From the NCBI RefSeq assembly GCF_025643255.1, contig NZ_CP087112.1, positions 1,984,001 through 2,048,000 on the forward strand: 64,000 nt of DNA. The letters run 5' to 3'. This DNA comes from Halomonas sp. 7T. Lineage in GTDB: Bacteria; Pseudomonadota; Gammaproteobacteria; Pseudomonadales; Halomonadaceae. Below the pieces are notes generated by a model that had not been told where the DNA came from, ran no database searches, and saw only the letters and a list, made by a program, of their open reading frames with translations. Shown here piece after piece: positions 1 to 10,234 of the stretch. The position numbers and the translations under genes were made by a program. Each line of letters opens with the position of its first letter. Position 1 is the stretch's first letter.

Positions 1-2423
1 TTCAGCGCTTAGCCCTGTCCCAAAGCAGCAACGGTTACCTAGTCCGCCTCTCTGACGTGGCGCGCGTGGAAGTAGGCTCGGTGGAGAACCGCTCGGAGTT
101 CCGTGCCAACGGTGTACCCATGGTGGGGCTTGGCATGATCATGCAGTCCACCGCCAACGTGATCGAGCTTTCTGATGCGGTGAAGCAAGAGCTTGAGCGA
201 CTTCAAGGCACCCTGCCGGACGGCATGTCGCTTGCCCTGAATTATGATGCCTCGGTGTTCGTATCGGGTGCCATTGAACAGGTCGTGATGACGCTGTTTA
301 TCGCCATGGGGCTCGTGGTCGTGGTCATTTTCCTGTTCCTGGGCAACCTTCGCACCACCCTTGTGCCTGCGGTGACGGTACCCATTGCCGTGATTGGCGC
401 CTTTACGGCGTTAGCGGTGATGAATTTCTCCATCAACCTGCTCACGCTGCTCGCACTGGTGCTGGCCATCGGGCTGATCGTGGACGACGCCATTGTGGTG
501 CTCGAAAACATCAACCGCCGCATGCACGACTATGGCGAGACGCCGCTCGTAGCAGCCTTTCGCGGCACGCGGCAGATTGCCTTTGCGGTGATTGCCACCA
601 CCCTCGTTTTGGTTGCGGTATTTCTGCCGCTGAGCATGCTACAGGGCGATATTGGCCGGCTATTCTCTGAATTCGCCCTCACCATGGCGGCGGCAGTGAT
701 TGTCTCTACCCTGCTCGCACTAACCCTAACGCCGATGATGGCGTCTAAAATTCTCAAGCCCGGCATGCACGACAGCCGTATTGGCCAAAGTGTGCAGTGG
801 CTGTTGGACGGCACCAAACGCCGCTACCAGCGAGCACTTGAAGTCGTGCTGGCGGCCAAGTGGCTGGTGGTGGCGCTGTTTGCTTTACTGATTGCCGGGA
901 CGGCGTGGCTCGCCTCGGCACTACCCAACGAATACACCCCGCAGGAAGATCGCGGCAACTTCATCGTGCTGGTCAACGGGCCTGAGGGCGCTACCTTTGA
1001 CTACATGATGGACTACATGGATGAGATCGAAGCGCGGCTCACGCCCTTTGTAGAGAGCGGTGAGCTTGAGCGCGTCGTGGTGCGCGCCCCGCGCGGCTTT
1101 GGCAATATCGAAAACTTCAACAGTGGGTTCATCATCGTCAATATGGCGGACTGGGGCAGCCGCCGCAGCGCTTGGGAGATCATGGCCGATGTGCGCCAGC
1201 AGCTCCGCTCGCTGCCTGGCGTTCAGGCCTTTCCGGTGATGCGCCAGGGGTTCGGGCAGCGTACCCAAAAACCGGTGCAATTTGTGTTGGGAGGCGGTAC
1301 TTATGAAGATCTCGCCCGCTGGCGCGACCAGCTCATCAACCATGTGCGGGAAAACAACCCACGCCTAACGGCCATCGAAAGCAATTACGACGAAACCCAG
1401 CCCCAGCTGCGCGTCGATATCGATTATGAGCGCGCCGCCTCCTTAGGGGTTACCGTGACGGAGATAGGTCGCACGCTGGAAGTGCTGCTGGGAGGCCGTA
1501 ACGTCACCCGCTATGTGGATAACGGTGAAGAGTACGATGTTATTGTAGAGGGTGACCGCAGCCGCCAAAACAGCCCGCGCGCGCTGGATAATATCCAGGT
1601 ACGCTCGGCGCGCACCGGCGAACTCATCCCGCTGGCAAGCCTGGTGACGCTGTCTGATTTTGCCGGTGCCAGCACGCTGAACCGTTTTGACCGCATACGC
1701 GCGATTACCATTGAAGCTAACCTCGCCGATGGCTACCCGCTAGGCGAAGCGCTGGCCTACCTTCAAGACACCGCTGATACTATTCTACCGGAAGAGGTAC
1801 AAACCAACGTGGCGGGGCCATCCCGAGATTTCCAGGAGGCAAGCGGCGCTACCATGTTCCTGCTGATTCTTGGCGCGGTGGTCGTCTTCTTGGTACTCGC
1901 GGCGCAGTTTGAAAGCCTGATTCACCCGTTTGTGATTATGCTCACGGTGCCACTGGCGATGAGCGGTGCGCTGCTCGCGCTGCTGCTCAGCGGCCAGTCG
2001 CTGAATATCTACAGCCAGGTAGGTTTAGTACTACTGATTGGTTTAGCGGCGAAAAACGGTATTTTAATCGTCGAGTTCGCCAACCAACTGCGCGATGAAG
2101 GCCAAGCGTTTCGTTCGGCGCTGATCGAGGCATCAGTCACCCGTCTGCGGCCTATTTTGATGACCGCCGTAACTACTATGGCCGGTGCCATTCCACTGAT
2201 CATCTCCAGCGGGCCAGGGGCGGAATCGCGGTTGGTGATTGGCACGGTCATTATAGCCGGGGTGGGTGCAGCAACGCTGTTTACACTGTTTGTGGTACCG
2301 GTCGCCTACGACCTGCTGGCCCGCTATTCCGGTTCACCTGGGGCGGTGAAGCGCCAGCTCGAAGAGGAGATCGCCAACGCGCCTACGGCTCAACACACGC
2401 CGCTGGAGTCGCCAGAGCGATAA
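1..2423 (+). CDS. RND multidrug efflux permease (5' partial)
   Basis: This is an inner-membrane proton-driven RND transporter of the HAE1/AcrB type. It would form a tripartite drug efflux pump with a periplasmic adaptor and an outer-membrane channel. The open frame runs back to base 3 without a stop, so the true start lies upstream. About 806 codons are visible of the usual 1030 or so, and the first transmembrane helix and part of the first porter loop are missing. The proton-relay motif VDDAIVVLENI lies near visible residues 160-170, followed by the long second periplasmic loop and a second helix bundle with GLAAKNGILIVEFANQ. The adaptor gene is expected just upstream. A terminator follows the stop. 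Substrate cannot be told. Confidence 0.93.
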   Translation, partial: QRLALSQSSNGYLVRLSDVARVEVGSVENRSEFRANGVPMVGLGMIMQSTANVIELSDAVKQELERLQGTLPDGMSLALNYDASVFVSGAIEQVVMTLFIAMGLVVVVIFLFLGNLRTTLVPAVTVPIAVIGAFTALAVMNFSINLLTLLALVLAIGLIVDDAIVVLENINRRMHDYGETPLVAAFRGTRQIAFAVIATTLVLVAVFLPLSMLQGDIGRLFSEFALTMAAAVIVSTLLALTLTPMMASKILKPGMHDSRIGQSVQWLLDGTKRRYQRALEVVLAAKWLVVALFALLIAGTAWLASALPNEYTPQEDRGNFIVLVNGPEGATFDYMMDYMDEIEARLTPFVESGELERVVVRAPRGFGNIENFNSGFIIVNMADWGSRRSAWEIMADVRQQLRSLPGVQAFPVMRQGFGQRTQKPVQFVLGGGTYEDLARWRDQLINHVRENNPRLTAIESNYDETQPQLRVDIDYERAASLGVTVTEIGRTLEVLLGGRNVTRYVDNGEEYDVIVEGDRSRQNSPRALDNIQVRSARTGELIPLASLVTLSDFAGASTLNRFDRIRAITIEANLADGYPLGEALAYLQDTADTILPEEVQTNVAGPSRDFQEASGATMFLLILGAVVVFLVLAAQFESLIHPFVIMLTVPLAMSGALLALLLSGQSLNIYSQVGLVLLIGLAAKNGILIVEFANQLRDEGQAFRSALIEASVTRLRPILMTAVTTMAGAIPLIISSGPGAESRLVIGTVIIAGVGAATLFTLFVVPVAYDLLARYSGSPGAVKRQLEEEIANAPTAQHTPLESPER

Positions 2424-2443
2424 GTTAGCCATCAGAGAACGCC

Positions 2444-2472
2444 AAGGGCGCCCAAGAGGCGCCCTTATTATT
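2444..2472 (+). terminator. Intrinsic terminator after the RND gene
   Basis: A 9-bp stem (AAGGGCGCC with GGCGCCCTT) and a 5-nt loop are followed by TATTATTT, 20 bases after the RND stop codon. Confidence 0.75.
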
Positions 2473-2493
2473 TCAACATCCAACAGGCTATAC

Positions 2494-2922
2494 TTATTCG
2501 CAGTCGCCGATACGCTCGCCTTCAATCGCGGTATTCATGGTCAGCTCACCCATGGGCGACTGGGTAAAAATATCCACGGTGCCTTCGATCTGCTCACCCA
2601 TAAAGCGCATTTCGCCGTCGATGGTGGCTTCGCCGCCTTCAGCGCGGCATACCATGCTGTAGGAGAGGCCATCAGCACTCATATCCTGGTCAAGCAGTTC
2701 GCAGCCCTCTTCCTCTTCAATAAAGCCAAACTCAGCGCCATCCAACTCTTCCTGGGTAATGCACTGGCGCTCGGTTTCCGTTTGATCGGGAATCTGCATA
2801 TCGCCGCTGACGCTGGTTACGCTGACGAATTCCCACTCGCCGGGCGTTACGTTGGGTGTATCTGCCTGGGCGACCATCGGGAAGGCCGCTAGGGCCGCAA
2901 CTGCCATGTATCGTTTCATCAT
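2494..2922 (-). CDS. DUF3617-type secreted protein
   Basis: This is a small exported protein of about 142 residues resembling the DUF3617 family, whose function is unknown. The chosen start is the first of two adjacent ATGs (2922 or 2919). It places a hydrophobic signal peptide ending in VAQA-D at the N terminus, whereas the longer frame up to 3006 would bury the signal peptide. The mature part begins with the family's typical NVTPGEWE segment and has four cysteines that could form two disulfides. It converges on the RND gene and is divergent from the CPXCG gene. Confidence 0.72.
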   Translation of the reverse strand: MMKRYMAVAALAAFPMVAQADTPNVTPGEWEFVSVTSVSGDMQIPDQTETERQCITQEELDGAEFGFIEEEEGCELLDQDMSADGLSYSMVCRAEGGEATIDGEMRFMGEQIEGTVDIFTQSPMGELTMNTAIEGERIGDCE

Positions 2923-3071
2923 CGCTGTTATCTCGCTAGGTGATTCGGGAAAACCCGCCAATATCCTACCTGATTCGCTTATCAGGTGCCTGCTTACAAA
3001 TAGCACTGCTACACTAGCAAACCATCATGCTTATCATGACACCAAGTGTCACGCTTAAAAGAGCAAACATC

Positions 3072-3281
3072 ATGCAAGACGACGCCTTAGTTAATCACGA
3101 CTTTCACTGTCCTTACTGTGACACGCCGCTCACCTTTGTGATCGACACCTCCCAAGGCAGCCACGACACTTGGGAAGATTGCCACCAGTGCTGCGCGCCC
3201 ATTCAGCTTCAGGTCATTGTGTCGCCGATAACCGGTGAGCTAGACGCCGTCACCACCGGGCGTGATGACGACGTACTCTAA
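3072..3281 (+). CDS. CPXCG-motif cysteine-rich small protein
   Basis: A 69-residue protein with CPYC near the N terminus and a second CHQCC cluster about 25 residues later, the pattern of the CPXCG family of small zinc-binding proteins of unknown function. The ATG at 3072 is chosen because it starts directly before the conserved HFCPYC-like region. A longer frame from 3027 adds 15 residues without family resemblance. It stands alone between the divergent DUF3617 gene and the end of the convergent pot operon. Confidence 0.7.
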   Translation: MQDDALVNHDFHCPYCDTPLTFVIDTSQGSHDTWEDCHQCCAPIQLQVIVSPITGELDAVTTGRDDDVL

Positions 3282-3326
3282 GCAAAAGCACTATCAGCAT
3301 AAGCCCTATGAGCACAAGCTCAACGC

Positions 3327-4169
3327 TTAAGCACCCTCGCCTTGCTGCATCGCCGCCTGGCGCTTCGCCTCGCTACGGCGCATGAAGTACCACGCCAGCA
3401 ACGTGGCTAACGACACCGTCAAAATGATCAGCGTCGCCAGCGCGTTGATCTTAGGCGATACCCCCATACGTACCGATGAGAACACCACCATTGGCAGCGT
3501 GTTGGCGCCTGGTCCAGAGACAAAGCTGGCGATCACCAAGTCATCCAGCGATAGCGTAAACGCCAGCAGCCAACCGGCAGCCAACGCAGGCGCGATCACT
3601 GGCAGCGTCACAAAGAAGAAGGTCTTGACCGGCGGTGAGCCTAAATCCATCGCCGCTTCCTCAATGGAGCGATCCACTTCACGCAAACGCGCGGCGACTA
3701 CCACCGCCACGTAGGCGCTACAGAACGTGGTGTGGGCAATCCAAATGGTGGCCATGCCGCGGTCGGCGGGCCAGCCAATCAGCTGCGCCATTTGCACGAA
3801 CAGCAGCAGCAGCGAAAGGCCGGTGATCACTTCCGGCATAACCAGCGGTGCCGTCACCATGCTCGAGAGCGCCGTTTTGCCGCGAAAATGACCGTAGCGC
3901 GTCATAACAAAGGCAGCGACCGTCCCCAGGCATACCGCCATACTCGCGGCAAAGAAAGCAATCTCCAGGCTGGTCCATACCGCCGACAGAATCTGCTGGT
4001 CACGGAACAGCTCGCCGTACCATTGGGTGGAGAACCCGGCCCATACCGTTACCAGTCGAGATTCGTTGAACGAATACACCACCAGCACCACCATGGGCAG
4101 GTACAGAAACAGAAGCCCCAACACCAGCATCACGGTGGTAAAACTTGGGCGTCGACGCGATCTCATCAT
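3327..4169 (-). CDS. potI: Putrescine ABC transporter permease PotI
   Basis: Second membrane subunit of the ATP-driven putrescine importer, 280 residues with about six membrane helices. The cytoplasmic EAA loop that contacts the ATPase is visible as EEAAMDLGSPPVKTFFFVTLP around residues 190-210. Its start overlaps the potH stop by 4 bases, a sign of translational coupling, and it is the last gene of potF-potG-potH-potI. The order matches the enterobacterial potFGHI operon, which favours putrescine over the spermidine-type potABCD system, although other polyamines cannot be excluded. Confidence 0.9.
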   Translation of the reverse strand: MMRSRRRPSFTTVMLVLGLLFLYLPMVVLVVYSFNESRLVTVWAGFSTQWYGELFRDQQILSAVWTSLEIAFFAASMAVCLGTVAAFVMTRYGHFRGKTALSSMVTAPLVMPEVITGLSLLLLFVQMAQLIGWPADRGMATIWIAHTTFCSAYVAVVVAARLREVDRSIEEAAMDLGSPPVKTFFFVTLPVIAPALAAGWLLAFTLSLDDLVIASFVSGPGANTLPMVVFSSVRMGVSPKINALATLIILTVSLATLLAWYFMRRSEAKRQAAMQQGEGA

Positions 4170-5086
4170 TCTTCAAGCTCCCGTGACTGGTAGCGGTGGA
4201 ACCACACAATGGGGACAAGCAACAGCAGCAACATCACCATGGCAAGCGCCGAAGCCACGGGCCAATCGCGGTTGAGGAAAAACTCTTCCCACAGCACTTT
4301 ACCAATCATCAAGGTATCGGGGCCGCCCAGCAGCTCAGGAATCACGAACTCCCCGACCGCCGGAATAAACACCAGCATCGAACCTGCGATGATGCCCCCC
4401 ATGGAGAGCGGCAGCGTGACTTTCAAGAATGTATTGAGCTTGCGTGACCCGAGATCCGATGCCGCCTCTAAAAGCGAATTATCCAACCGCGTCAGATGGG
4501 CATACAGCGGCAGCACCATAAACGGCAGGTAGGCGTAGACGATCCCCACAATGACCGAGAACTGGGTATTCATCATCCGCAGCGGTGAGTCGATAACGCC
4601 CAGCCCCATCAGCAGGTTATTGATCAGACCGCTATTGCTGAGAATCCCCATCCAGGCGTATACCCGAATCAGAAACGACGTCCACGAAGGCAGCATAACT
4701 AACAGCAGTAAAATCAGCTGCCAGCGCCCCGGTGCACGGGCCATGGCATACGCCATCGGATAGCCAATCAGCAAACACACTGCCGTTGCGACAAACGCCG
4801 TTTTAATCGACCCCCAGTACGCCGCGACATAGAGTGAATCGGACAACAGAAACAAATAGTTGCCCAGATTCAAAAAGATGTTCAACGTTTGGTCGGCGTA
4901 CTCGACCAGTGGCCCATAGGGCGGTATGGCGATCACTGACTCCGACAGGCTGATTTTTAGCACCAGCGCAAATGGGAGCAGGAAAAACAGCGTGAGCCAT
5001 ACCAGCGGAAACGCAATCACGGCGCGTCGGCCTAGCTGCATCCGCTTGATCACGCCTGCAATGCGAGATGGCATCATAATAGGCAA
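4166..5086 (-). CDS. potH: Putrescine ABC transporter permease PotH
   Basis: First membrane subunit of the putrescine importer, 306 residues, with a short basic N terminus and about six helices. The EAA motif reads LEAASDLGSRKLNTFLKVTLP around residues 210-230 and is followed by GEFVIPELLGG, typical of PotB/PotH permeases. It follows potG by 22 bases and overlaps potI by 4. It would form the heterodimeric channel with PotI in the inner membrane. Confidence 0.9.
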   Translation of the reverse strand: MPIMMPSRIAGVIKRMQLGRRAVIAFPLVWLTLFFLLPFALVLKISLSESVIAIPPYGPLVEYADQTLNIFLNLGNYLFLLSDSLYVAAYWGSIKTAFVATAVCLLIGYPMAYAMARAPGRWQLILLLLVMLPSWTSFLIRVYAWMGILSNSGLINNLLMGLGVIDSPLRMMNTQFSVIVGIVYAYLPFMVLPLYAHLTRLDNSLLEAASDLGSRKLNTFLKVTLPLSMGGIIAGSMLVFIPAVGEFVIPELLGGPDTLMIGKVLWEEFFLNRDWPVASALAMVMLLLLLVPIVWFHRYQSRELEE

Positions 5087-5108
5087 TCTCCTTTCAGCCC
5101 CCCGGGCA

Positions 5109-6290
5109 TTAGCGGTTCAGCACGATAGCGCTATGGTCTTCCCAATAAACGTACACGCTATCCTCCCAGGTGGGGCGGTCGCCGCGACGCTCGGTGTTGG
5201 CCATGCTCACCTTGATCATTTTTCCTGAGGCAGTGCGCACGTAGTAAAGCGAATAGCCGCCCAAGTAGGCGATATCATCGACCTTACCCGCTTCCCAGTT
5301 ATATTCAGACGTCGGCTGTTCGCGGGTAAGCCAGATCTTTTCAGGGCGCAGTGCCGCCCACACGCGGCGGTCGACCGCTTGGGTGGTGATACCGTGGTCG
5401 ATGTAGATCGGCCGCGACAGCGCCGGTGATTCAATACGGCAGTGGTCGGCGGCATCTTCGATGATTTCGCCTTCAAACAGGTTCACCGTGCCCACAAATT
5501 CGGCCACCATGCGGCTGGCAGGGCTTTCGTAGATATCGACTGGCGAGCCCACCTGCTCAATCCAGCCATCGGCCATGATCGCCACGCGATCCGCCATGGT
5601 CATGGCCTCTTCCTGATCGTGAGTCACCATGATGCAGGTTACGCCTACCTGCTCGATGATCTCGACCACTTCCAGCTGCATTTCGGTGCGCAGCTTTTTA
5701 TCCAGCGCGCCCATGGGCTCATCCAGCAATAACAGCTTGGGCCGCTTAGCGAGCGAGCGCGCCAAGGCCACACGCTGGCGCTGACCGCCGGAGAGCTGGT
5801 GGGGTTTACGTTTGGCGAAGCGCTCCATGTGCACTAGCTTGAGCATCTGGGCAACCCGCGCGTCGATTTCAGCTTTCGGCAGCTTGTCCTGCTTCAAGCC
5901 GAAGGCAATGTTCTGGGCCACGGTCATATGCGGAAAAAGCGCATATGACTGGAACATCATGTTGATGGGGCGTTTATGCGGCGGCATTTCGGTGATGTTT
6001 TCGCCACTTAGCAATATGCGCCCTTCGCTGGGCGTCTCGAACCCGGCCAGCATGCGCAGCAGCGTCGATTTGCCCGAGCCAGAGCCGCCGAGCAAGGCAA
6101 AAATCTCCCCGCGCTTTACCTGTAAATTCACGTCATCCACGGCAAGCGCATCATCAAAACGCTTGCTTAAACGCTTAACCTCTAAAACGATATCCTCAGC
6201 AAATCGAGGCGCCTTCCCCTGGGCACGTGCCGGCGGGATAGCTGCAGACGAAGAGGAGGAAGCATCGTTCGACAGGGGCGTAGTGACCAT
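5109..6290 (-). CDS. potG: Putrescine ABC transporter ATPase PotG
   Basis: ATP-binding subunit of the importer, 393 residues. The ABC elements appear in order: Walker A GGSGSGKST, Q-loop, signature LSGGQRQRVALARSLA, Walker B LLLLDEPMGALD and the switch histidine in VTHDQEEA. A C-terminal TOBE-like region of about 120 residues, usual for spermidine/putrescine ATPases, follows. The N terminus has a serine/alanine-rich extension of about 30 residues. It lies 95 bases downstream of potF and 22 bases upstream of potH. Confidence 0.92.
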   Translation of the reverse strand: MVTTPLSNDASSSSSAAIPPARAQGKAPRFAEDIVLEVKRLSKRFDDALAVDDVNLQVKRGEIFALLGGSGSGKSTLLRMLAGFETPSEGRILLSGENITEMPPHKRPINMMFQSYALFPHMTVAQNIAFGLKQDKLPKAEIDARVAQMLKLVHMERFAKRKPHQLSGGQRQRVALARSLAKRPKLLLLDEPMGALDKKLRTEMQLEVVEIIEQVGVTCIMVTHDQEEAMTMADRVAIMADGWIEQVGSPVDIYESPASRMVAEFVGTVNLFEGEIIEDAADHCRIESPALSRPIYIDHGITTQAVDRRVWAALRPEKIWLTREQPTSEYNWEAGKVDDIAYLGGYSLYYVRTASGKMIKVSMANTERRGDRPTWEDSVYVYWEDHSAIVLNR

Positions 6291-6385
6291 TCGCCACTCC
6301 CATCAAAAGGCCCGATTATTCGGGCGATAAAAGACAAACAGCGAGCCGGGCATCAGCCCGGCTCGCCGTCAGACGATGATTGGTA

Positions 6386-7489
6386 TTAACGTCCAGATTT
6401 GACGCGGTTCCAGGTACGCGTACGGGCACGCAGAATATCCTGGGGCTTTTCCACTTGGACATACAGGTTCTGCATCACCTCGGTCTCTGGGTAGATCGCC
6501 GGGTCATTGAGCAGCTCATCGGAAAGGTATTCGTTTGCCGCCAGGTTCGGATTAGCGTAACGCACGTATTCGCTGATTTCAGCGGCAATTTCAGGGTCGA
6601 GGATGAAGTTGATGAACGCGTGAGCGTTTTCGGGGTTCGGGGCATCCGCCGGCACCGCCATCATATCAAACCAAAGTGCTGCGCCCTCTTTTGGGATGCT
6701 GTACCCAATGGTGAAGTCGCGGCCCGCTTCCTCGGCACGCGCAGCGGCCTGGAAGATATCGCCTGAGTAACCTGCGGCGACACAAATATCACCATTGGCG
6801 AGATCAGAAACATAGCGCGAAGAGTGGAAGTAGGTAATGTTATCGCGCACGCTGGCAATCAGTTCACCGGCGGCTTCGATATCTTCAACGCTCTCATCAA
6901 GAGGGTTCAAACCGAGATACACCATGGCGGGCGACAGCATTTCGTCGCCAGAATCGAGCATCGCCAGGCCGCAGCCCGCTTCACTCAGCTGGGTGGTAAT
7001 CTCTGGGTCAAACAGCAGCGCCCAGCTATTTAACGGTGCGTCGTCACCAAGAATTTCGGTCACGCGCTCAACGTTATAGCCAATGCCGTTGGTGCCCCAC
7101 ATATAGGGAACCGAGTACTCGCTACCCTGATCGATGGTTTCAAGATTAGCCATCAGCTCCGGGTTAAGGTTATCCAGATTAGGCAGCAGCTCATGATCCA
7201 GCGCCTGAAACACGCCTGCCCTTAATTGGCGGGTAAAGTAATAGGTAGAGGGCACCACTACGTCGTAGCCAGAACGGCCGGACAGCAGCGCTGCGTCAAG
7301 AATTTCGTTGCTATCATAAACATCATAGGTCACTTCTATACCGGTGCGCTCGGTAAACTTCTCCAGCGTTTCCGGAGCAATATAGTCTGACCAGTTATAT
7401 ACCCGCACTTCATCAGCGTGGGCAGCAGCGGCCGCTACGGCAAAAGAGATGGCCGTAACGGCCCCTGAAAGTTTTTGGATGTTCCCCAT
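6386..7489 (-). CDS. potF: Periplasmic putrescine-binding protein PotF
   Basis: Substrate-binding protein that delivers putrescine to PotGHI, 367 residues. It has a signal peptide (hydrophobic stretch ending AAAAAHA-DEV), then the family start VRVYNWSDYIAPETLEKF and other PotD/PotF landmarks such as YMWGTNGIGYN and EGAALWFDMMAVP. The start has AGGAGC placed 8-9 bases upstream. It is the first gene of the operon, and its promoter lies in the 354-base gap shared with ahpC. Confidence 0.92.
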   Translation of the reverse strand: MGNIQKLSGAVTAISFAVAAAAAHADEVRVYNWSDYIAPETLEKFTERTGIEVTYDVYDSNEILDAALLSGRSGYDVVVPSTYYFTRQLRAGVFQALDHELLPNLDNLNPELMANLETIDQGSEYSVPYMWGTNGIGYNVERVTEILGDDAPLNSWALLFDPEITTQLSEAGCGLAMLDSGDEMLSPAMVYLGLNPLDESVEDIEAAGELIASVRDNITYFHSSRYVSDLANGDICVAAGYSGDIFQAAARAEEAGRDFTIGYSIPKEGAALWFDMMAVPADAPNPENAHAFINFILDPEIAAEISEYVRYANPNLAANEYLSDELLNDPAIYPETEVMQNLYVQVEKPQDILRARTRTWNRVKSGR

Positions 7490-7728
7490 TTACCTGCTCC
7501 TTAAATGTAAAGTCCACATCACCCACAGCCCACGTTCACTATACGGCTGCCTGCTAACGGATGACTCAGTGTGCCAATCCCGTCCAGCTGAAAACAGCGT
7601 AGGCGATTATCGCAGCCGTGCGAATTTTGCGGTGCAGTGACGTCTACCGCAAGAGTAACTTAAAAATTCTTGTATTAGGCATAGAGTGCCCCCACTTCAG
7701 GTTTCGCGACAGATGGCAAAACCCGGCG

Positions 7729-7765
7729 ATAGTAATGCCCTATTGGAAAGATTCATTTTTTCAAT
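7729..7765. promoter_or_regulatory. Candidate OxyR-binding site upstream of ahpC
   Basis: The first 15 bases (7729-7743) fit the OxyR half-site ATAG-N7-CTAT exactly. After a 7-base spacer, 7751-7765 is a degenerate second half-site (ATTC...CAAT). The 37-base layout and its place about 80-115 bases upstream of the ahpC start are those known for peroxide-induced ahpC promoters. The rest of the 7490-7843 gap shows no gene and must also hold the divergent potF promoter. Confidence 0.5.
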
Positions 7766-7843
7766 TTTAGCTATTAGTCGTACCTTGATACCATCTGTTG
7801 TAAATCTTTCCACTGCCATTCACCTTTTATGGAGATGTTATAA

Positions 7844-8407
7844 ATGTCTTTGATCAACACTGAAGTAAAACCGTTTAAAGCGACTGCTTACTTGAACGGC
7901 GAATTTATCGACGTTACTGAAGCAGATATGAAAGGTCAGTGGTCTATTTTCTTCTTCTACCCGGCTGACTTTACCTTTGTCTGCCCGACCGAACTTGGCG
8001 ACCTGGCCGACAACTACGCTGAATTTAAAAAGCTGGGTGTTGAAATCTACAGCGTATCTACCGACACCCACTTCACGCACAAAGCGTGGCACGACAGCTC
8101 TGAAACCATCGGTAAACTGCAGTACCCGATGATTGCTGACCCGACTCTGCAAATTTCTCGCAACTTCGAAGTTCTGATCGAAGAAGCCGGTTTGGCTGAG
8201 CGCGGCACGTTCGTTGTTGATCCGGATGGCAAAATCCAGATCGTTGAAATCAACGCAGGCAACATCGGCCGTAATGCTGAAGAACTGCTGCGTAAAGTAA
8301 AGGCTGCTCAGTACGTTCGTGAAAATCCGAACGAAGTGTGCCCGGCTAAGTGGAAAGAAGGCGAAGAGACCCTTGCCCCGTCTCTGGATCTCGTAGGCAA
8401 AATTTAA
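7844..8407 (+). CDS. ahpC: Alkyl hydroperoxide reductase AhpC (peroxiredoxin)
   Basis: Typical 2-Cys peroxiredoxin of 187 residues that reduces hydrogen peroxide and organic peroxides in the cytoplasm. The peroxidatic cysteine is C47 in FTFVCPTE and the resolving cysteine is C166 in EVCPAKW. Length and sequence match the enterobacterial-type AhpC. The start has GGAG about 9 bases upstream. It is followed by a terminator and then by its reductase gene ahpF, so most transcripts probably carry ahpC alone with some readthrough. Codon use is strongly biased, as in highly expressed genes. Confidence 0.96.
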   Translation: MSLINTEVKPFKATAYLNGEFIDVTEADMKGQWSIFFFYPADFTFVCPTELGDLADNYAEFKKLGVEIYSVSTDTHFTHKAWHDSSETIGKLQYPMIADPTLQISRNFEVLIEEAGLAERGTFVVDPDGKIQIVEINAGNIGRNAEELLRKVKAAQYVRENPNEVCPAKWKEGEETLAPSLDLVGKI

Positions 8408-8469
8408 ACCGCCTACCGCTGTCGCGCTTGAGTTAAATCGCTGTTGATTTAACCCATTAGACAGCCTGA

Positions 8470-8500
8470 CACCCGGGCTTTTGCCCGGGTGTTTCGTTTA
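8470..8500 (+). terminator. Terminator between ahpC and ahpF
   Basis: A 9-bp GC-rich stem (CACCCGGGC with GCCCGGGTG) and a TTTT loop are followed by TTTCGTTT. It probably lowers ahpF expression relative to ahpC. Confidence 0.75.
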
Positions 8501-8613
8501 AACACCGATGTCATTGTTACCGTTTTCCCTAGCGCCTAGCTGTTTATCTATCGATTGACGGCAGCATTTTAGGTTGAGAACTATCTACTGCTGACTGCGA
8601 GGAAGCCACTGTC

Positions 8614-10170
8614 ATGCTGGACGCCAATTTAAAAAATCAGTTGAAAGCTTACCTGGAAAAAGTGACTCAACCGTTCGAGATCGTTGCGTCCCTCGATGAC
8701 GGTGCCAAGTCACGGGAATTGCTGGGCCTGCTGGAAGATATCAGCAGCCTCACCGATAAAATTACTCTGCATAGCGACGGGCAAGACAGCCGCACCCCGT
8801 CGTTTGCGATTAACCGCCCCGGCGAAGAGACCGGCGTGGTGTTTGCAGGCATCCCCATGGGCCACGAGTTCACCTCGCTGGTACTGGCGCTGCTGCAAGT
8901 GGGTGGCCATCCGCCCAAGACCTCTCAAGAGCTGCTGGATCAAATTAAAGACCTCGACGGCGAGATGCAGTTTGAGACCTACTACTCGCTCTCCTGCCAG
9001 AACTGCCCAGATGTCGTGCAGGCGCTAAACCTGATGGCGATCTTCAACCCCAACGTGCGCCACGTGGCCATCGACGGCGCGCTGTTCCAGGATGAAGTTG
9101 AATCGCGCGAAATTATGTCGGTGCCCAGCATCTACCTTAACGGCAAGCCGTTTGATCAAGGCCGTATGACCCTTGAGCAGATTCTGGCCAAAGTGGATAC
9201 AGGCGCTGCCGAGCGCGAAGCGAAGAAGCTGAGCGAAAAAGCCGCCTTCGATACGCTGGTGATTGGCGGCGGCCCGGCAGGCGCTTCAGCCGCTATCTAC
9301 TCTGCCCGTAAAGGCATCAACACCGGCGTTGCCGCCGAGCGCTTTGGCGGCCAGGTAGCCGACACCATGGGCATCGAGAACTTTATCTCCGTGTCTCATA
9401 CCGAAGGCCCCAAGCTTGTCAGCGCCCTTGAAGAGCACGTCAAAGAGTACGAAGTCGACGTGATGAACCTGCAGCGCGCCACAACGTTCAAGGCAGCGGA
9501 AGCCGAAGGCGGCCTGCATGAAGTCACGTTTGAGTCTGGCGCGAAGCTGAAGAGCAAAACCCTGGTACTGGCCACCGGTGCCCGCTGGCGTGAGATGAAC
9601 GTGCCCGGCGAGCAGCAGTACCGCAACAAGGGCGTTGCCTACTGCCCCCACTGCGATGGCCCGCTGTTTAAAGGCAAGCGCGTTGCGGTGATTGGTGGCG
9701 GCAACTCCGGCGTTGAAGCGGCTATCGACCTGGCGGGCATTGTCGGCCACGTCACGCTGGTTGAGTTCATGGGTGAAATGCGCGCCGACGCGGTGCTGCA
9801 GAAGAAGCTGAAAAGCCTGCCCAACGTCGACATTGTGCTGAATGCCCAAACCACGGAAGTGACCGGCGACGGCAGCCGCGTTAACGGCCTGACCTACAAA
9901 GACCGCAACACCGATGAGATTAAAAACATCGCGTTGGAAGGCATCTTTGTGCAGATTGGCCTGGTGCCCAACACCGAGTGGCTGAAAGGCTCGCCGATTG
10001 AAATGTCGCCCCGTGGCGAGATCATTGTCGATGCCCACGGCATGACCTCAGTGCCCGGCGTGTTTGCCGCAGGCGATGTCACCACCGTACCCTACAAACA
10101 GATCATTATTGCCATGGGTGAAGGTGCTAAAGCCTCGCTAGGCGCTTTCGACTATCTGATTCGTAATTAA
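8614..10170 (+). CDS. ahpF: Alkyl hydroperoxide reductase flavoprotein AhpF
   Basis: NADH-dependent FAD disulfide reductase of 518 residues that recycles AhpC. The N-terminal tandem thioredoxin-fold domain carries the Cxx[10 protein letters not shown] (near residue 130). The FAD-binding [17 protein letters not shown] is near 217, the second redox pair is in YCPHCDGP (near 345), and the NADH-binding motif is [11 protein letters not shown]. Length matches the family. It lies 206 bases after ahpC behind a terminator, and a strong terminator follows it. Confidence 0.96.
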   Translation: MLDANLKNQLKAYLEKVTQPFEIVASLDDGAKSRELLGLLEDISSLTDKITLHSDGQDSRTPSFAINRPGEETGVVFAGIPMGHEFTSLVLALLQVGGHPPKTSQELLDQIKDLDGEMQFETYYSLSCQNCPDVVQALNLMAIFNPNVRHVAIDGALFQDEVESREIMSVPSIYLNGKPFDQGRMTLEQILAKVDTGAAEREAKKLSEKAAFDTLVIGGGPAGASAAIYSARKGINTGVAAERFGGQVADTMGIENFISVSHTEGPKLVSALEEHVKEYEVDVMNLQRATTFKAAEAEGGLHEVTFESGAKLKSKTLVLATGARWREMNVPGEQQYRNKGVAYCPHCDGPLFKGKRVAVIGGGNSGVEAAIDLAGIVGHVTLVEFMGEMRADAVLQKKLKSLPNVDIVLNAQTTEVTGDGSRVNGLTYKDRNTDEIKNIALEGIFVQIGLVPNTEWLKGSPIEMSPRGEIIVDAHGMTSVPGVFAAGDVTTVPYKQIIIAMGEGAKASLGAFDYLIRN

Positions 10171-10234
10171 CTAGCCGGAGGGGCGGCCTATGCCCCTCTG
10201 GATCGTTCCTTTTGACGTACAAGACCGTGACGTC

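Noticed and set aside
2494..3006. Longer reading of the DUF3617 gene starting at 3006
   Set aside because: It would place 28 non-family residues in front of a clear signal peptide.
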